From: Porites lobata
Lineage: Eukaryota > Cnidaria > Anthozoa > Scleractinia > Poritidae
NCBI GenBank assembly: GCA_942486035.1
Contig: CALNXK010000094.1
Location: 1,937,501-2,001,500, forward strand
Length of the DNA: 64,000 nucleotides
Direction: 5' to 3'
Below the pieces are notes generated by a model. It ran no database searches. It was not told the DNA's origin and saw nothing but the letters and a program-made list of their open reading frames with translations. The first letter of the stretch is position 1; every line of letters begins with the position of its first letter. The translations under genes were made by a program, and so were the position numbers. Shown piece by piece: positions 34,801-42,651 of the stretch.

Positions 34801-37800
34801 CCGGACTGTTGATCTGTCTGTCGTGCGAAACGCGCGAGTAACGCAAATGACCACGCGAGTGACTGAAAGGGCGAGACTACCGCCCTCGTTTCTCGCGTGC
34901 GTCTGGTGGTTTCAATGCTCGTGCGCGCGTGCACTCCTCACACTAAATCTGAAAAAAAAGAGGATCTAATTCAACCCTCCATTCCCGGCGCCATTCCAAG
35001 GATTAAAGATCTTCTAGCCTATTTTTATTGTCAGAATTCTCTGGCTTTTTTGTTTTGTCTTGTTTTGTTTTGTTTGAAAACACTCGCATCCTAGGGATTA
35101 GGGAGCACTTGAGCACACCGATGCGCACTAAATTGTCTGAGGTCATAACATTACAAAGGCCACTATGATTTGTTAAAAACATTAGTTTCTAGAGAAGCTT
35201 ATTGTTTTCTGCTAACAAAAGAAAGTTGCCACCAACCCTTAAGATTAGACTACTGTATTTCCTCGAAAAATAGCCGTCCCTCGATTAATCGCCTCCCTCA
35301 AATAATCGCCCCTAATCCCCACCCTTCTCGCTATCTTTTCTCTTTCTTTACCACCTCCCTGTCGAGTTAAAAAAACAAACAAAGCTGAAGTGGAATCTCA
35401 TCCAGCAATTCAAGCTCTAACGCCAAGGATATTGAAATTGAAAAATAACCAAGGAACAGGATTGCTCTTGACAAGGAACCATTTTTTGAAAACTTATAAA
35501 GCCCATGTTTAGTATATTTTGATGTGATTATTTCTTTATTTTTATTTAACGGGTAACAAAAGAAAATATTTAGGGATCGACTTCCAGTGACCAATATTTG
35601 AAATAATCGCCTCCCTCGAATAATCGCTTGAGGCTATTATTTGAAGAAATACGGTAATTTTTAATTGCTTAGGGTTTACTTACTGTTCCAGATCCACTAA
35701 ACGTCTGCGGAAATATCACGTTAGTGCAGCGTGGCAGTGTACAATGTTGTGGCGCCTCACATCCACTGTTGCAATTCCATCCTTGACGTGTCTCTGATGC
35801 GTTCAGTTTTCCAACCTGATAGGAAATGCCTGTAAAATAGAAAAAAATGTCTCCATGTAGTGTAAGTATGGGATGGAACGAGACGGAGTGTTGGTTGAAA
35901 AGAAATGAAGAGAGGCTAGGGGTGTGTCTGTGTTTATTTGAAAGGCGAGGAGAGATAAGCAACTTTCGTATGTTTTTAAAATGTGAGGACAGAAAATTAA
36001 TTCTTCTTCATTTACTGAAGTTCTGTTTGAAAGACCTCACCAAAAGCTGTACTTTTGCAAGGACATTGTGACTTTTCTTTTCATTTAAATAGCGCTGTAA
36101 AAACGTAGCTTGGCCTACGGTTCAAGTCCAGAGGTTAATAAGCGACTCTACTTTGGCGTCAAAGGGAAAAGAAATATGCGCTTAAAAAACGTAGCCTAGC
36201 ATTTTTTCACTTTTCATTTCCAGGCGAGGTGTAAAATCTTTGCCTTGTCGTTATGTGAAGAAAATTTAGGAAGAAGAAGTTTATATATACAGATATTTTT
36301 CATTTCAATTACTCAACATCATGGGGGAAGGGGAGGTAACTCTATTGTTTTATTCCTAAGTTTCTTGACCAACTCTGCCTGCCAGTATGACGTCACATAG
36401 TAACGGGCAAGAGCCTTGAGTCGCTTGTGCAAATTAGAAAGGGATACGACAGTTATTAGGACGAGCGAGGTCGAGGAAAAGCTAAGAAGCTATCAGATAT
36501 CGCCATATATCGCTAATTTGATCGAATGTGTGTGAGCTTTGGTGTTGCTATAATCTGCTTGTGTAAACCGTTTTGATATTTTGTGTCCGTAAATAATTGT
36601 ATAATTTTGTTAATTTGTTTTGCGGGACGTGCTGCGGGATCGCCGTCTTTTTTATGGGACCGGTAAGGACATCAAAACTTAAATCTTTTTTTTCTCTAAA
36701 ATAGGCAAGGTCTAGTCTCCAGAATAGGAGGTTCTATTCACAGATCACACATATCAGTAACCGGCTCCTGACATATTAATATTTCATCTATTCTTTTGCT
36801 AATTAAACGGGCCTCACTCTTTATCAATCCTTTCGAGTGTGGGCCTCTGTTCATCTCCTAATTCTCCACCAAACTCAGTAAAGCTAGTTCGATCGATTAT
36901 CTACATCGGGTCGGCCGGCGTTGAACCCGAAATAATGCGAAATAGCTTCGAAATACGCGCTTAAGCTAATTTTCCTCAAATTAATGTATATTTGAATTCA
37001 TGATAAATACAGCTCCACCAGCTTGAAACAGCGTCTATGTTAGACTAAAAAATGGTTTCCAAAACATGTGTGTCACTGTGGTGCAGCGGTCAAGGAGTTG
37101 CTTGCACTTGCAGATAAACCGGGTTCGTCTCCCGGCGACGCTGTTTTCTGTTTGTTTGTACCGTTTTTATTTTTTTTTCTGTTTAGTCTTGGTTTTTCCT
37201 TTTCGCCTGTTTTTCTTTATTCTTACTACGGACCCTGCTGGTCATGCACTTGGATCAATATATATTTTAAGGTTAAGTCCGGAGTATTATTTTGGAAAAG
37301 GAATTTCAAGAGTTCTTGATCTGCATACTGGCCAAGCTTACGGCCAGAAAAAACCACAAGCTGTCAACTTATGTCCCCTCTCCTCTCAAACAGCTGCAAT
37401 TTTTTCAATGTTAGTTGACATCATGACAAACAACACACAGTACACCAGAAGACTGTACTAGTTTACACCCAACACCCACCAGTGATCCACTGGCGAAATT
37501 TAGACCTGCCTTTTGTACATCGTCTTAATTATCAATATATTACCGTAAAATCTCCACTGGGTTTGGCCCCAAAAACTAATTAAACGAAACCTTTTATTGG
37601 TTTTCGGGATTTAATTACACAATTACAGGTGTATGCCCAGTACAGTATGAAAATATGTTAAAGCAACAAGATTCAACGCTCAGGGTCTCTCACAAATATC
37701 TGTCATGTAGCTTCCTCTTTCAACGCTACAGCTAAGCTAAGCTCTGAACAGCTGAAAATACGCACAATGTAAAGAATAAAAGATCCTTTGATGAACCTCC

Positions 37801-39526
37801 TATTGCTGTGTCTAAATTCCTCAATCTTGCCGTGCACTGGCCCTCAAAAATATGACCGGTCCGTATGATTGCCCGTAAAATTTGCTCAACGATAGAAAGG
37901 GATCTTTAAAATTTCTTACACCAGTGGACGTTTCATTCCAAAAAAGTACTAAAGTCTAGTTTTCTATGACAAGAGGGACCTTAAAATCTCCAAATCCAAG
38001 AAATCGGAACAGCATTTCCGTGATAAATTCGAAATTTTTATCTGTCTCTTCGATGAACACTTTGCTCGCCACTTTGAAAGTCACTGACGCGAGATGTGTG
38101 ACGTCATACTGGCAGGCGGACTGAACCACCGATTTCCTTGGTCACCCCTCCCCCCCGCCCCTTAATGCTCAGCATGCTTTTCTGAAATTGTACTGAACAA
38201 TTTGGCGAATGGCATTCTCGCCTTGAAGGTAAGTATCTTTATGCAAATTTTGATATCATCTAGTTTTTATATTGTTTTTGCTTTACCTTTATCATCATAT
38301 TTCAATGTTTCACTCTTGATTTGGACAATATTTGATAAAGATCGCGTCGATCCAAATGGCAAACTCGAAGAATAGCTACTGTAATAACTCTCTTTAGATT
38401 TTTTTAAGTCCAATTTTATCTCCCCTAGCTCCTTTTTCGTTCATGTTCAATTACTCCACTTGTTGAGAGCAAATCTAAATATTTAGATTAATCAAATTAC
38501 CGTTTTGCTACGCGCCCACACGCAATGTGTCGAGTAAGCTCGGTTCCTTGCACCAAAAGGGTAGCCCGCGAATGACAGTTATCTCTGATTGAATTAAAAC
38601 AGAGCTGCACGGATTAGGAAATATGGACATCGGTAGAAGTGCGGAAATGACTGATTCCAAAATAGGAAAATCAAAGAATAAAAACTCGTTTAAGGTTTTC
38701 TGTAAAAGGTGGGTCTTCAAAAGTTTGAAATGGATTAAAACTTTCGCGTTGGATCAGAATGTGGGTGTGGAGTGTAAGGGGCAGGTTTATTTTCAGCGAT
38801 CTCACCCCACTGTCAAAATCTTATGTTCTAGATCTGAAATCTTCAAACCGTAGGTCTTCTGGGGATATGAAATATCGTATCAAGAATCAATCACCTGTCT
38901 GTGCTTAAAATTTTGTTTCGTTTTCCGTCAATCCAATTGGTAGCCCGCTGACGGGAACAGACTGTACTATTTTGGAGAACCGAGTTACAACAAACAAATT
39001 AGTCCATCGAAAACTTTGCAATAGAATCATTTTCTCGAGATCGTGAGATTTATAGAAACTGGCACATTAAATGAGATGGAAAAATGCATCCATCAGAGAC
39101 TTTGACCTTAGTACTCTAGTCGCAAGCTCGAGCACTGAGTTAGTCACTTAAACGAGAGGGAGGGGCTTGTTGTGTTCCCCAAAGTTGTAAATCAGAAGAA
39201 CTGGGAAAATCAAAAATATTAGCTGTTAGACCTTCTGTCTTTACATGAGGTCTAAATATGTACATGCAGTGTTCCTTAAAAAATAAAGAACAAAATAGAA
39301 AGTCTTCGATCGAGATGAATTGCTTTTCAAGAGATGAAATTTTAACAATTTTCAACTATGTTACAAGAAAAAAAGTAATATTTGCCCTTTGTTAGGTATA
39401 AGAACGCACAAATGCTGATTGCAACGGCCTACGATGAAAATAAGAGACTGGCATACCTTTTACAGTTAGAGGGAGAATCCCCAGGTTTAGGAGAAAGACA
39501 AAAGGTGCAAATTTTCTGAGGTCCAT
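10489..39526 (-). CDS. Secreted multidomain protein: H-type lectin x6, Kazal, C-type lectin, EGF-CA, TLDc (17 exons)
   Basis: Spliced minus-strand gene. Coding exons in order: 39526-39457, 35829-35684, 31533-31285, 31015-30851, 30612-30499, 30126-30001, 29520-29427, 28676-28464, 27528-27152, 26875-26708, 26176-26066, 25722-25603, 24894-24804, 23621-23247, 20585-20448, 14896-14660, 10832-10489. Every boundary has GT/AG, all phases agree, and the sum is 3138 nt (1045 residues plus stop), which strongly supports one gene. Approximate domains: signal peptide 1-23; H-type lectin units near 58-125, 148-214 and 248-318; follistatin/Kazal 322-392; H-type lectin units near 415-475, 505-580 and 611-680; C-type lectin 682-806; calcium-binding EGF 807-852; TLDc about 860-1045. 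Seen: signal peptide, no internal membrane span, many Cys. Known: these domains bind glycans or occur in extracellular proteins. Inferred: a secreted glycan-binding protein of matrix, defence or symbiont recognition. The least certain join is EGF to TLDc, across a 5.6-kb intron. No family symbol is recognised. Confidence 0.8.
12004..12821 (+). mobile_element. PIF/Harbinger-like non-autonomous element, TTA target duplication
   Basis: Ends GGCCCCGTCCACACGTATCC and its inverted partner (...GGATACGTGAGGACGGGGCC) flank 818 bp. TTA sits at both borders (12001-12003 and 12822-12824), the 3-bp duplication typical of PIF/Harbinger. Sub-terminal copies of GTATAC-type motifs repeat inside both ends. A plus-strand frame from ATG 12251 to 12478 opens MAASRNVV and becomes Arg-rich (MRRRLSIMRLL, RRQRLLKRAGR), like the first exon of a Harbinger-type transposase, but the rest is deleted. 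It lies in the last intron of the lectin-TLDc gene. Confidence 0.75.
12951..13110. mobile_element. Short MITE in last intron
   Basis: AGGGGCGGATCCAGGA...AAGGAGGGGGTGCA at the left and GCACCCTCCCTTAGATCCACCCCTGG at the right form imperfect inverted ends around a 100-bp core. No coding capacity. Confidence 0.55.
13135..13995. repeat. Two diverged copies of the CGACTACAACGTGAAA repeat family
   Basis: Segments at about 13135-13320 and 13700-13995 resemble 23987-24367 and 55785-56095. Shared landmarks are ACGCTTTTTTGTACATTTCTT, CACGACTACGACGTGAAAC, ACGTTTTATGGAGG and CAAAGTAAGCGAGATGG-like. Between them is an AT-rich and CT-rich stretch with no gene. Confidence 0.6.
13991..14471. mobile_element. 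Possible MITE with GGGCCTGT/ACAGGCCC ends
   Basis: GGGCCTGTGGGG at the left and CCACCTCCACGTAAACAGGCCCT at the right form short, imperfect inverted ends. The left end is G-rich and diverged, so the assignment is weak. Confidence 0.35.
16781..17575 (-). mobile_element. CR1/L2-type LINE 3' fragment, (TTA)n tail
   Basis: Minus strand: RNIGVIFDNTVTMSFHI, LVHAFINSKLDFCNSLLHGLP, LQSVQNAAARVI and LKELHWLPVEQRITFKI form the C-terminal third of a Jockey-superfamily LINE RT, with a frameshift near 17325. The 3' end carries the hallmark TTGTAAAGCGC...AGCGCTATATAAATA and a (TTA)n microsatellite (plus strand 16780-16827). It lies in the intron between the EGF and TLDc exons, in the same orientation as the gene. 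Confidence 0.85.
17576..18600. other. Intronic sequence, no gene recognised
   Basis: Several overlapping minus-strand open frames at 17937-18542 have no motif I recognise and overlap in different frames. They are treated as chance frames in repetitive intron. Confidence 0.45.
18609..18911. repeat. About 80-bp direct repeat, 224 bp apart
   Basis: TTTTTCGATTTGTGAAATTTACTGA, then CGGTCATTTAGTGTTTTGAAAACCTTGACC, occur at 18609-18692 and again at 18833-18911 with small differences. The intervening sequence is unique. Confidence 0.75.
18935..19290. repeat. Dispersed segment related to 7330-8300
   Basis: The shorter relative of the segment at 7330-8300, in the same order and orientation, without the inserted MITE. 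Intronic. Confidence 0.55.
20448..20585 (-). CDS. Exon 15: calcium-binding EGF domain
   Basis: A phase 1-1 exon encoding residues 807-852. It begins DLNEC, the calcium-binding EGF consensus, and contains C-S-N-N-R-G-S-F-N-C-T-C, matching the Asn/Asp-hydroxylation consensus C-x-[DN]-x4-[FY]-x-C-x-C. It ends GDGFEC. The acceptor is CATTACAG|AT and the donor GCAA|GTAAGTG. Its phase fits both the C-type lectin exon before it and the TLDc exon after it. EGF followed by TLDc is, to my recollection, a common cnidarian arrangement. Confidence 0.87.
20649..21073. mobile_element. MITE with TACCGTATTTATTCGATTAAACGCC ends
   Basis: The left end at 20649 and the inverted right end (GGCGTTTAATCTAATAAATA) at about 21050-21073 bound an AT-rich core. 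The first bases TAC(C/T)GTATTT resemble the element at 35251-35656. It lies just upstream (gene sense) of the EGF exon. Confidence 0.6.
21139..21262. mobile_element. MITE, family of 44676-44807
   Basis: GTTCAATTTCATCTGCGGTTTAAATTTC at the left and GAAATAAAATTTAAACCAAGGACAAAATTGAAC at the right are inverted copies around TATGATAATGAG. The same arms and core occur at 44676-44807. Confidence 0.6.
22311..22610. mobile_element. 300-bp element with 8-bp target duplication and TCTAGnATAGGGTA repeats
   Basis: Exactly flanked by GAAACCAA at 22303-22310 and 22611-22618. Ends are CCCCGGGGGGGTACT and (inverted) CCGGGGTGGGGATG. TATGTGCCGCTGTG near the left is mirrored by CAGCGGCACAT near the right. The core repeats a degenerate unit TCTAG(G/A/T)ATAGGG(T) at least four times. 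An 8-bp duplication suits hAT- or P-type DNA elements. Intronic. Confidence 0.75.
23247..23621 (-). CDS. Exon 14: C-type lectin domain
   Basis: A phase 1-1 exon encoding residues 682-806, a complete C-type lectin domain. Seen: entry CDPGWNYFNGFCYF, the hallmark WLGLND, FTWADR, the loop W-A-K-N-Q-P-N at 770-772, and the second calcium/sugar signature W-N-D at 791-793, with Cys at the expected positions. Known: EPN favours mannose-type and QPD galactose-type sugars; QPN is a hybrid, so specificity is uncertain, but WND retention suggests calcium-dependent binding. The acceptor is TTGTTAG|AT and the donor AAAG|GTATAG. Extra Cys pairs (CSGCHQYTC) lie near the end of the domain. Confidence 0.92.
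23987..24367. mobile_element. MITE, best-preserved copy of the CGACTACAACGTGAAA family
   Basis: Ends TTAGGGACCTTAAGATCCGG and (inverted) ...CATCTTAAGGTCCCTAA, followed inward by GGCGACG/CGTCGCC. Related copies lie near 13135-13995, 53085-53290 (inverted) and 55785-56095. No coding capacity. Confidence 0.7.
24410..24632. mobile_element. Small element with ACTGCAAAACAGTC ends and a 25-bp palindrome
   Basis: Begins ACTGCAAAACAGTC and ends GACTGTTTTGCAGT. It is flanked by about 15-bp near-identical sequences (CTACCCTGCGACTAG at 24395-24409, TTACCCTACGACTGG at 24633-24647). The core contains CTCACACGCCCTACGGGC...GTGTGAG, an 11-bp-stem palindrome, beside GCGCGGTTCGCGC. Confidence 0.65.
24804..27528 (-). 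CDS. Exons 9-13: second block of three H-type lectin units
   Basis: Residues 393-681 in exons 27528-27152, 26875-26708, 26176-26066, 25722-25603 and 24894-24804. The H-type lectin strands repeat: VHVQITVNHM with NFTVCVMQT; IVLVTSEHLR with VKVCLREMQ; TVLVSANHST with GFRVCVKEL. Linkers WVAYQ and NWFAF match those of the first block. Exon lengths run 377, 168, 111, 120, 91 nt against 395 (146+249), 165, 114, 126, 94 nt in the first block, with the same phases. Exon 9 equals exons 2 and 3 fused. This is internal duplication with one intron gained or lost. Confidence 0.87.
28464..28676 (-). CDS. Exon 8: follistatin-like/Kazal module
   Basis: A symmetric phase 1-1 exon encoding residues 322-392. 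It starts DLNPCLNCPRFGVC, a follistatin-like Cys pattern, runs through CECDDQC, and continues as a Kazal core: PVCTANGTTYDNRC, then C-x(10)-H-x-G-x-C (ending HPGSC). Kazal domains are serine-protease inhibitors or, in agrin/SPARC/follistatin-type proteins, structural modules; no inhibitory function can be assigned from sequence. The module separates the two H-type lectin blocks. The acceptor is TTGGTGCAG|AT and the donor GAAG|GTAACG. Confidence 0.87.
29427..35829 (-). CDS. Exons 2-7: first block of three H-type lectin units
   Basis: Residues 24-321 in exons 35829-35684, 31533-31285, 31015-30851, 30612-30499, 30126-30001 and 29520-29427. Each unit has the H-type lectin pattern: an aromatic strand, then P/K-x-V-x-V-S (FVSLSHED, VFVSVKYT, VILSVNHEY), then W-x-E and a Cys strand (GFQLCSR, GFEVCLREF, MRICVKDL). 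Units are joined by WVAF/DWFAF linkers. H-type lectins usually bind GalNAc- or Gal-type glycans and assemble as trimers; specificity here cannot be read. Exon phases are 1-0-0-0-0-0-1, so the block could be inserted or duplicated without breaking the frame. The MITE at 35251-35656 ends 27 bp from the exon 2 donor. Confidence 0.87.
31617..34816. mobile_element. Nested inverted-repeat elements in intron 2
   Basis: An outer inverted pair of about 30 bp (CAGTCCGGAATATCCCTAAA near 31622, its reverse complement near 34785-34815) encloses a second pair. The inner elements have ends AGAGGGTCAGGATGGGG near 32022 and CCTATCCAGACCCTCCTAG near 34073, lined with TTAACTGACAACTGACA blocks. A third pair (GGCGCCTGTAGATACGTGTCGC near 32340 and GCGACGCGTATCTACAGGCGC near 33227) lies inside. 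The interior is AT-rich with no recognised transposase. A Cys-rich frame at 34250-34390 is discussed under findings. Confidence 0.6.
35251..35656. mobile_element. MITE with TACTGTATTTCCTCGAAAAATAGCC ends
   Basis: The left end at 35251 and the right end (GGCTATTATTTGAAGAAATACGGTA) are inverted copies. Sub-terminal AATCGCCTCCCTCRAATAATCGCC blocks repeat at both ends. It lies within the intron immediately downstream of exon 2, 27 bp from its donor. Confidence 0.7.
36370..38125. mobile_element. Possible 1.75-kb element with GCCTGCCAGTATGACGTCACA ends
   Basis: CTGCCTGCCAGTATGACGTCACA near 36377 is mirrored by TGTGACGTCATACTGGCAGGCGG near 38098-38120. The ends contain a CRE-like TGACGTCA. No transposase was seen. 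The interior holds a tRNA-like unit at 37076-37143. No target duplication was identified. Confidence 0.5.
37072..37143 (+). ncRNA. tRNA-derived sequence (SINE head or tRNA pseudogene)
   Basis: Contains a pol III A box-like TGGTGCAGCGGTCAAGG and a B box GGGTTCGTCTCCC at tRNA spacing, with a clean T-arm stem CCGGG/CCCGG. A near-complementary acceptor stem (GTGTCAC with GCGACGC, six of seven pairs) can form. A T-rich run follows. The anticodon arm does not fold convincingly, so a SINE head is more likely than a working tRNA. Confidence 0.5.
39457..39526 (-). CDS. Exon 1: start codon and signal peptide
   Basis: Encodes residues 1-23 and the first base of residue 24. It opens MDLRKFAPFVFLLNLGILPL, a classic signal peptide with a basic start and a hydrophobic core. 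The ATG at 39526-39524 is chosen because it begins this signal peptide and lies about 50 bp downstream of a TATA box. The donor at 39456 reads AAAAG|GTATGC and leaves phase 1, which matches the next acceptor (exon starting 35829) and completes a Gly codon. Confidence 0.85.
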
Positions 39527-39576
39527 CTGGCTGCTAAACCTAGATGTAATGGCCTGTCGACATCTGGATGGGTTGT

Positions 39577-39583
39577 TTTATAG
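39577..39583 (-). promoter_or_regulatory. TATA box of the lectin-TLDc gene
   Basis: On the minus strand the sequence reads GCTATAAAAC about 50 bp upstream of the start codon. A TATA box normally places initiation 25-30 bp downstream, which would give a very short leader of roughly 20-30 nt. Sequence match and spacing only. Confidence 0.55.
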
Positions 39584-40929
39584 CGGTACAAACGTTTCCT
39601 CGGCTCATATTTGACAAATCAGCCATGTATACCAAATCCTCTTAACAAGTAAAAACAAGCTGATTGGGTAATGAAAGTGCAATGTGATGCAAATTTTAAT
39701 TTTTTTTTTACAGTTGATGGTTTGAGCCGAGGAGTCATTTCAAACGTAGGTGGAATGTGATCGTCTGGGTTGTGTGGGAGTTTAAGTCTTGAATAGGGTT
39801 GTTGTTGAGACGTTAAACCGACGTTTGGCAGTCGTCTTCAAAAACAATATTTTATTTGGCTTTTCACAGTATGACAACTTTAAGTAGCCGTGCACTTAAT
39901 CATATGTTATGCTTTAATAGAGCGAATTTCATGTCTTGCATATTAACAAGAAGAACAAAAGGGCTCGCCAACAGCTACTTCTGCCAAGTATTTCATCACT
40001 AGATTCAAACTAATGAAAACCGACTGTCTTATGGAGCTCTGGGCACACTCTTAGAATCACGCTGTCCGGCACTTATACTATGCTGTCCGGCTCATATACT
40101 ATGTAAATTTAAGAGACAAAGGCACGCTTTCAGGAGTTCAACAAAAGAAGTGTCGCTTTGGTCCCAGAGTGCAGTGCGACAGACGGCCCTGTCGGTGGAA
40201 ATAGTTTATCAAAATATTTTAAGGACAACTCCCTCTAAAGCAGCTTAAAAATATTCCTACAATTAACAGTAATTGTAGATATTTGTAAGAGCAACGTTTA
40301 TCTAAAGTTTGCTGCCGAAACTCTAGTTGTTTACCATGCATAGGGCCAGTTTAGCCGGTCAAACTTTAGATATGACACCCTTGGCAAAGCGAAGCTAATT
40401 TTATCCTTTCTATATGCATGCGGTATTCCACGTAATGAGTCTTAAAAGACTTTATCACCACCCACACATGCACTACGTTTCCTGAAAGGAAGAAAAACAG
40501 TGGATCCTGGAAACTGTTATTAGATAAACCCTCAACTCTTTTCTTGGTCATTCAATGCTATCATTGCGAACGCACTCGTTGTTTCGTGGTTTAACTTGTT
40601 AAATGATTCAGTGATGATAATTCTTTTAGAAAACTGTCACTTCTTTCCGAAAGCCAAATAAATGTTAAGGGTTTTTGGTGATGATCCGTGGTAAGTGTGC
40701 ATGGAGTATGTTTAGAAAACTTTCGCTCGCCGCACGCAATGCCTTTCATGGCACATTCAGGAAGTATTTTTTCTGCGGCTTTGAAACAGTCAGCAAAGGG
40801 TAAGCTGATAGTCCACAGTAAGAAACGTGATTCTGATTTTCCGACGTTATAGAAGAAGATCTAAAACAGTCATTAAGTAGGAGAAGCTAACATTAGTTCA
40901 GGTTTTTTTTTGTGTTCTTAGCTAGAGGG
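39584..40929. other. Upstream intergenic region, no gene recognised
   Basis: Sequence upstream of the lectin-TLDc gene. Short direct repeats such as GCTGTCCGGC(A/T)C(T)ATACTATG near 40070-40105 occur. No open frame with recognisable motifs. Regulatory elements may be present but cannot be read. Confidence 0.45.
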
Positions 40930-40930
40930 A

Positions 40931-41170
40931 TATGTCATATTTGCGTGCAGTCTGTATCAGGTGTAAGCTAATGTACACAACCGCAACCTTTTCGAAACCA
41001 CGTGCACTTAAAAGTAGAAAGGCTTACTTAGAATAAACCCCCTGGTCCTACATTCCATGGCATTCTACTTTGAACTTCCGCATATCAAATGAGTGAGCTG
41101 CAAGCACTGCAGTCAAACTTAACAAAATAAGTTAACAAAATAAGAGATAACGTCTTCTCAGTCAAAGCTA
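40931..41170. repeat. Segment paralogous to 42247-42640 (empty MITE site)
   Basis: TTTGCGTGCAGTCTGTATCAGGTGTAAGC... recurs at 42247 onwards as TTTGCTTGCAGTCTGTGTGAGGTGCAAGC..., continuing past the MITE there with ATGCATTCCAACTTCCGCATGTC. This copy lacks the MITE. Confidence 0.7.
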
Positions 41171-41865
41171 AAACCGCCTTTGCGAGTATCGGATATTCCG
41201 GGATGTTAGTGCTCCCTAAAATCCACTGGTAAGTTTCAAGAGAGGTTAAGCATAACGTTTACGTCAAACGCAAACGCGAATTTGTACCACGTGACTAAGT
41301 TTCCCCTTTACTTGTCGTTTACTGTTCATTATATCTACACAAATGTTGGTAGTTTCACGCAATTTTATATCCATTAGATTAATTAGAATTGTTGTGAGCT
41401 GTTTTTATCCGCTCACCTTCTGTTTTGACAAATTCTCAACTTGAATTTGGCGTTTGCCGTCCCTCTGTCACTTTAGACTTTTCTCCCACACGAAATTAGA
41501 AGAATCTAACCGCACCGACAATTTTTTTTGCGAAATCAGAGGGCACAATAAACAAACCCACACTCAAAATCCAGATTGAAGACAAATGTTCTCGCATTTT
41601 TGGGTGCAAGCCAAAGTAAGAAGTACAGAAGTTAATCCTTTTTTAAATCTTTATTCACCGTGCTCAATGGAGCTGTGGCAGCAGTTTTTATTCCGCTTGT
41701 TGATATCTTTAACAAATTTTAGAACACATAATAAATCAATGGCTATAATCAAGGCCCTGTGTGTCATTTTTCCCCATTACAAGTTATAACCTGTGTTTCT
41801 GTCCTTACAAAATATGAGCTTGTTTGATATGCCTATATCATAATGTCCATCAATTACGTAACATC

Positions 41866-42140
41866 TCAAATGAACCTCCTATTAAATAATGACAACAATT
41901 TTAACTTAGATAGTATAGTATCGTAATCATCATCAGACTTGGTAATCCATCTGGTGGCTCTTCGCTGTACAGCCTCTAATTTATCAATGTTACGTTTAGC
42001 ATGAGGCTTCCAAGTTTTCCATGAATATTCTAATAAAGGTCTCACAAAACTACGGTAAAGTGTTTTCATAGTATCAATGTCCTTTAAGTCCCTGCAGGTC
42101 CTTTGAACCAACCCTAAAACCCCATCAGCCTAAGCAGTTA
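41866..42140 (-). mobile_element. LINE reverse transcriptase C-terminal fragment
   Basis: The minus-strand frame reads LVQRTCRDLKDIDTMKTLYR, FVRPLLEYSWKTWKPHAKRN, IDKLEAVQRRATRWI and LKLLSLFNRRFI, the region after the catalytic core of Jockey-superfamily LINE RTs. Both ends are truncated; no 3' tail was recognised. Confidence 0.8.
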
Positions 42141-42351
42141 TTAGTTATCAACTTGTTGGTTTCGTGAGAGGTCACCAGCAGTAAACAATCCTAAATCTTC
42201 ACATTATAACTTTTTGCAAAGGTTGACTTTCGATATTATATTTTTTTCATGTCGTCACATTTGCTTGCAGTCTGTGTGAGGTGCAAGCCAATGTACACAA
42301 CGGCAACCTTTTAGAAACAACTTAAATATAGAGGGGCTTAATCCCCTACGT

Positions 42352-42535
42352 GTAGCCTGCGTGGCAGCTTTAAAAGGCGAAGGAGAACGCGGGAATTGGG
42401 TGCGTGAGAGCGCAAAGGGGCGCGCGAGGAGGGGGAAAAATGGGAAAAGAGGGGAAAAGGTTCCCGTTTTCAACATCCTCGGGCGCCAGAATTCCTGCTT
42501 CCCCTTCCCCTTTTAACACCTGCTACGCAGGCTAC
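42352..42535. mobile_element. MITE, GCCTGCGTAGCAGG family, copy 2
   Basis: Ends GTAGCCTGCGTGGCAGC and ...ACCTGCTACGCAGGCTAC, with a GGGCGCGCGAGG-type purine-rich core followed by a CCCCTTCCCCTTTT tract, as in copy 1 at 7985-8134. It interrupts a segment whose uninterrupted paralogue is at 40931-41170. Confidence 0.7.
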
Positions 42536-42651
42536 CCTCCTTAGTGAAACCATGCATTCCAACTTCCGCATGTCAAGTGAATAAACCTCACACTGTCAGG
42601 CTTTAAATTAAAACATATGTGAGAGTTAACATCTCATAGCTAACCTTGCAG

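Noticed and set aside
36100..36135. GGTTCAAGTCC, a possible pol III B box
   Set aside because: No A box at tRNA spacing and no cloverleaf.
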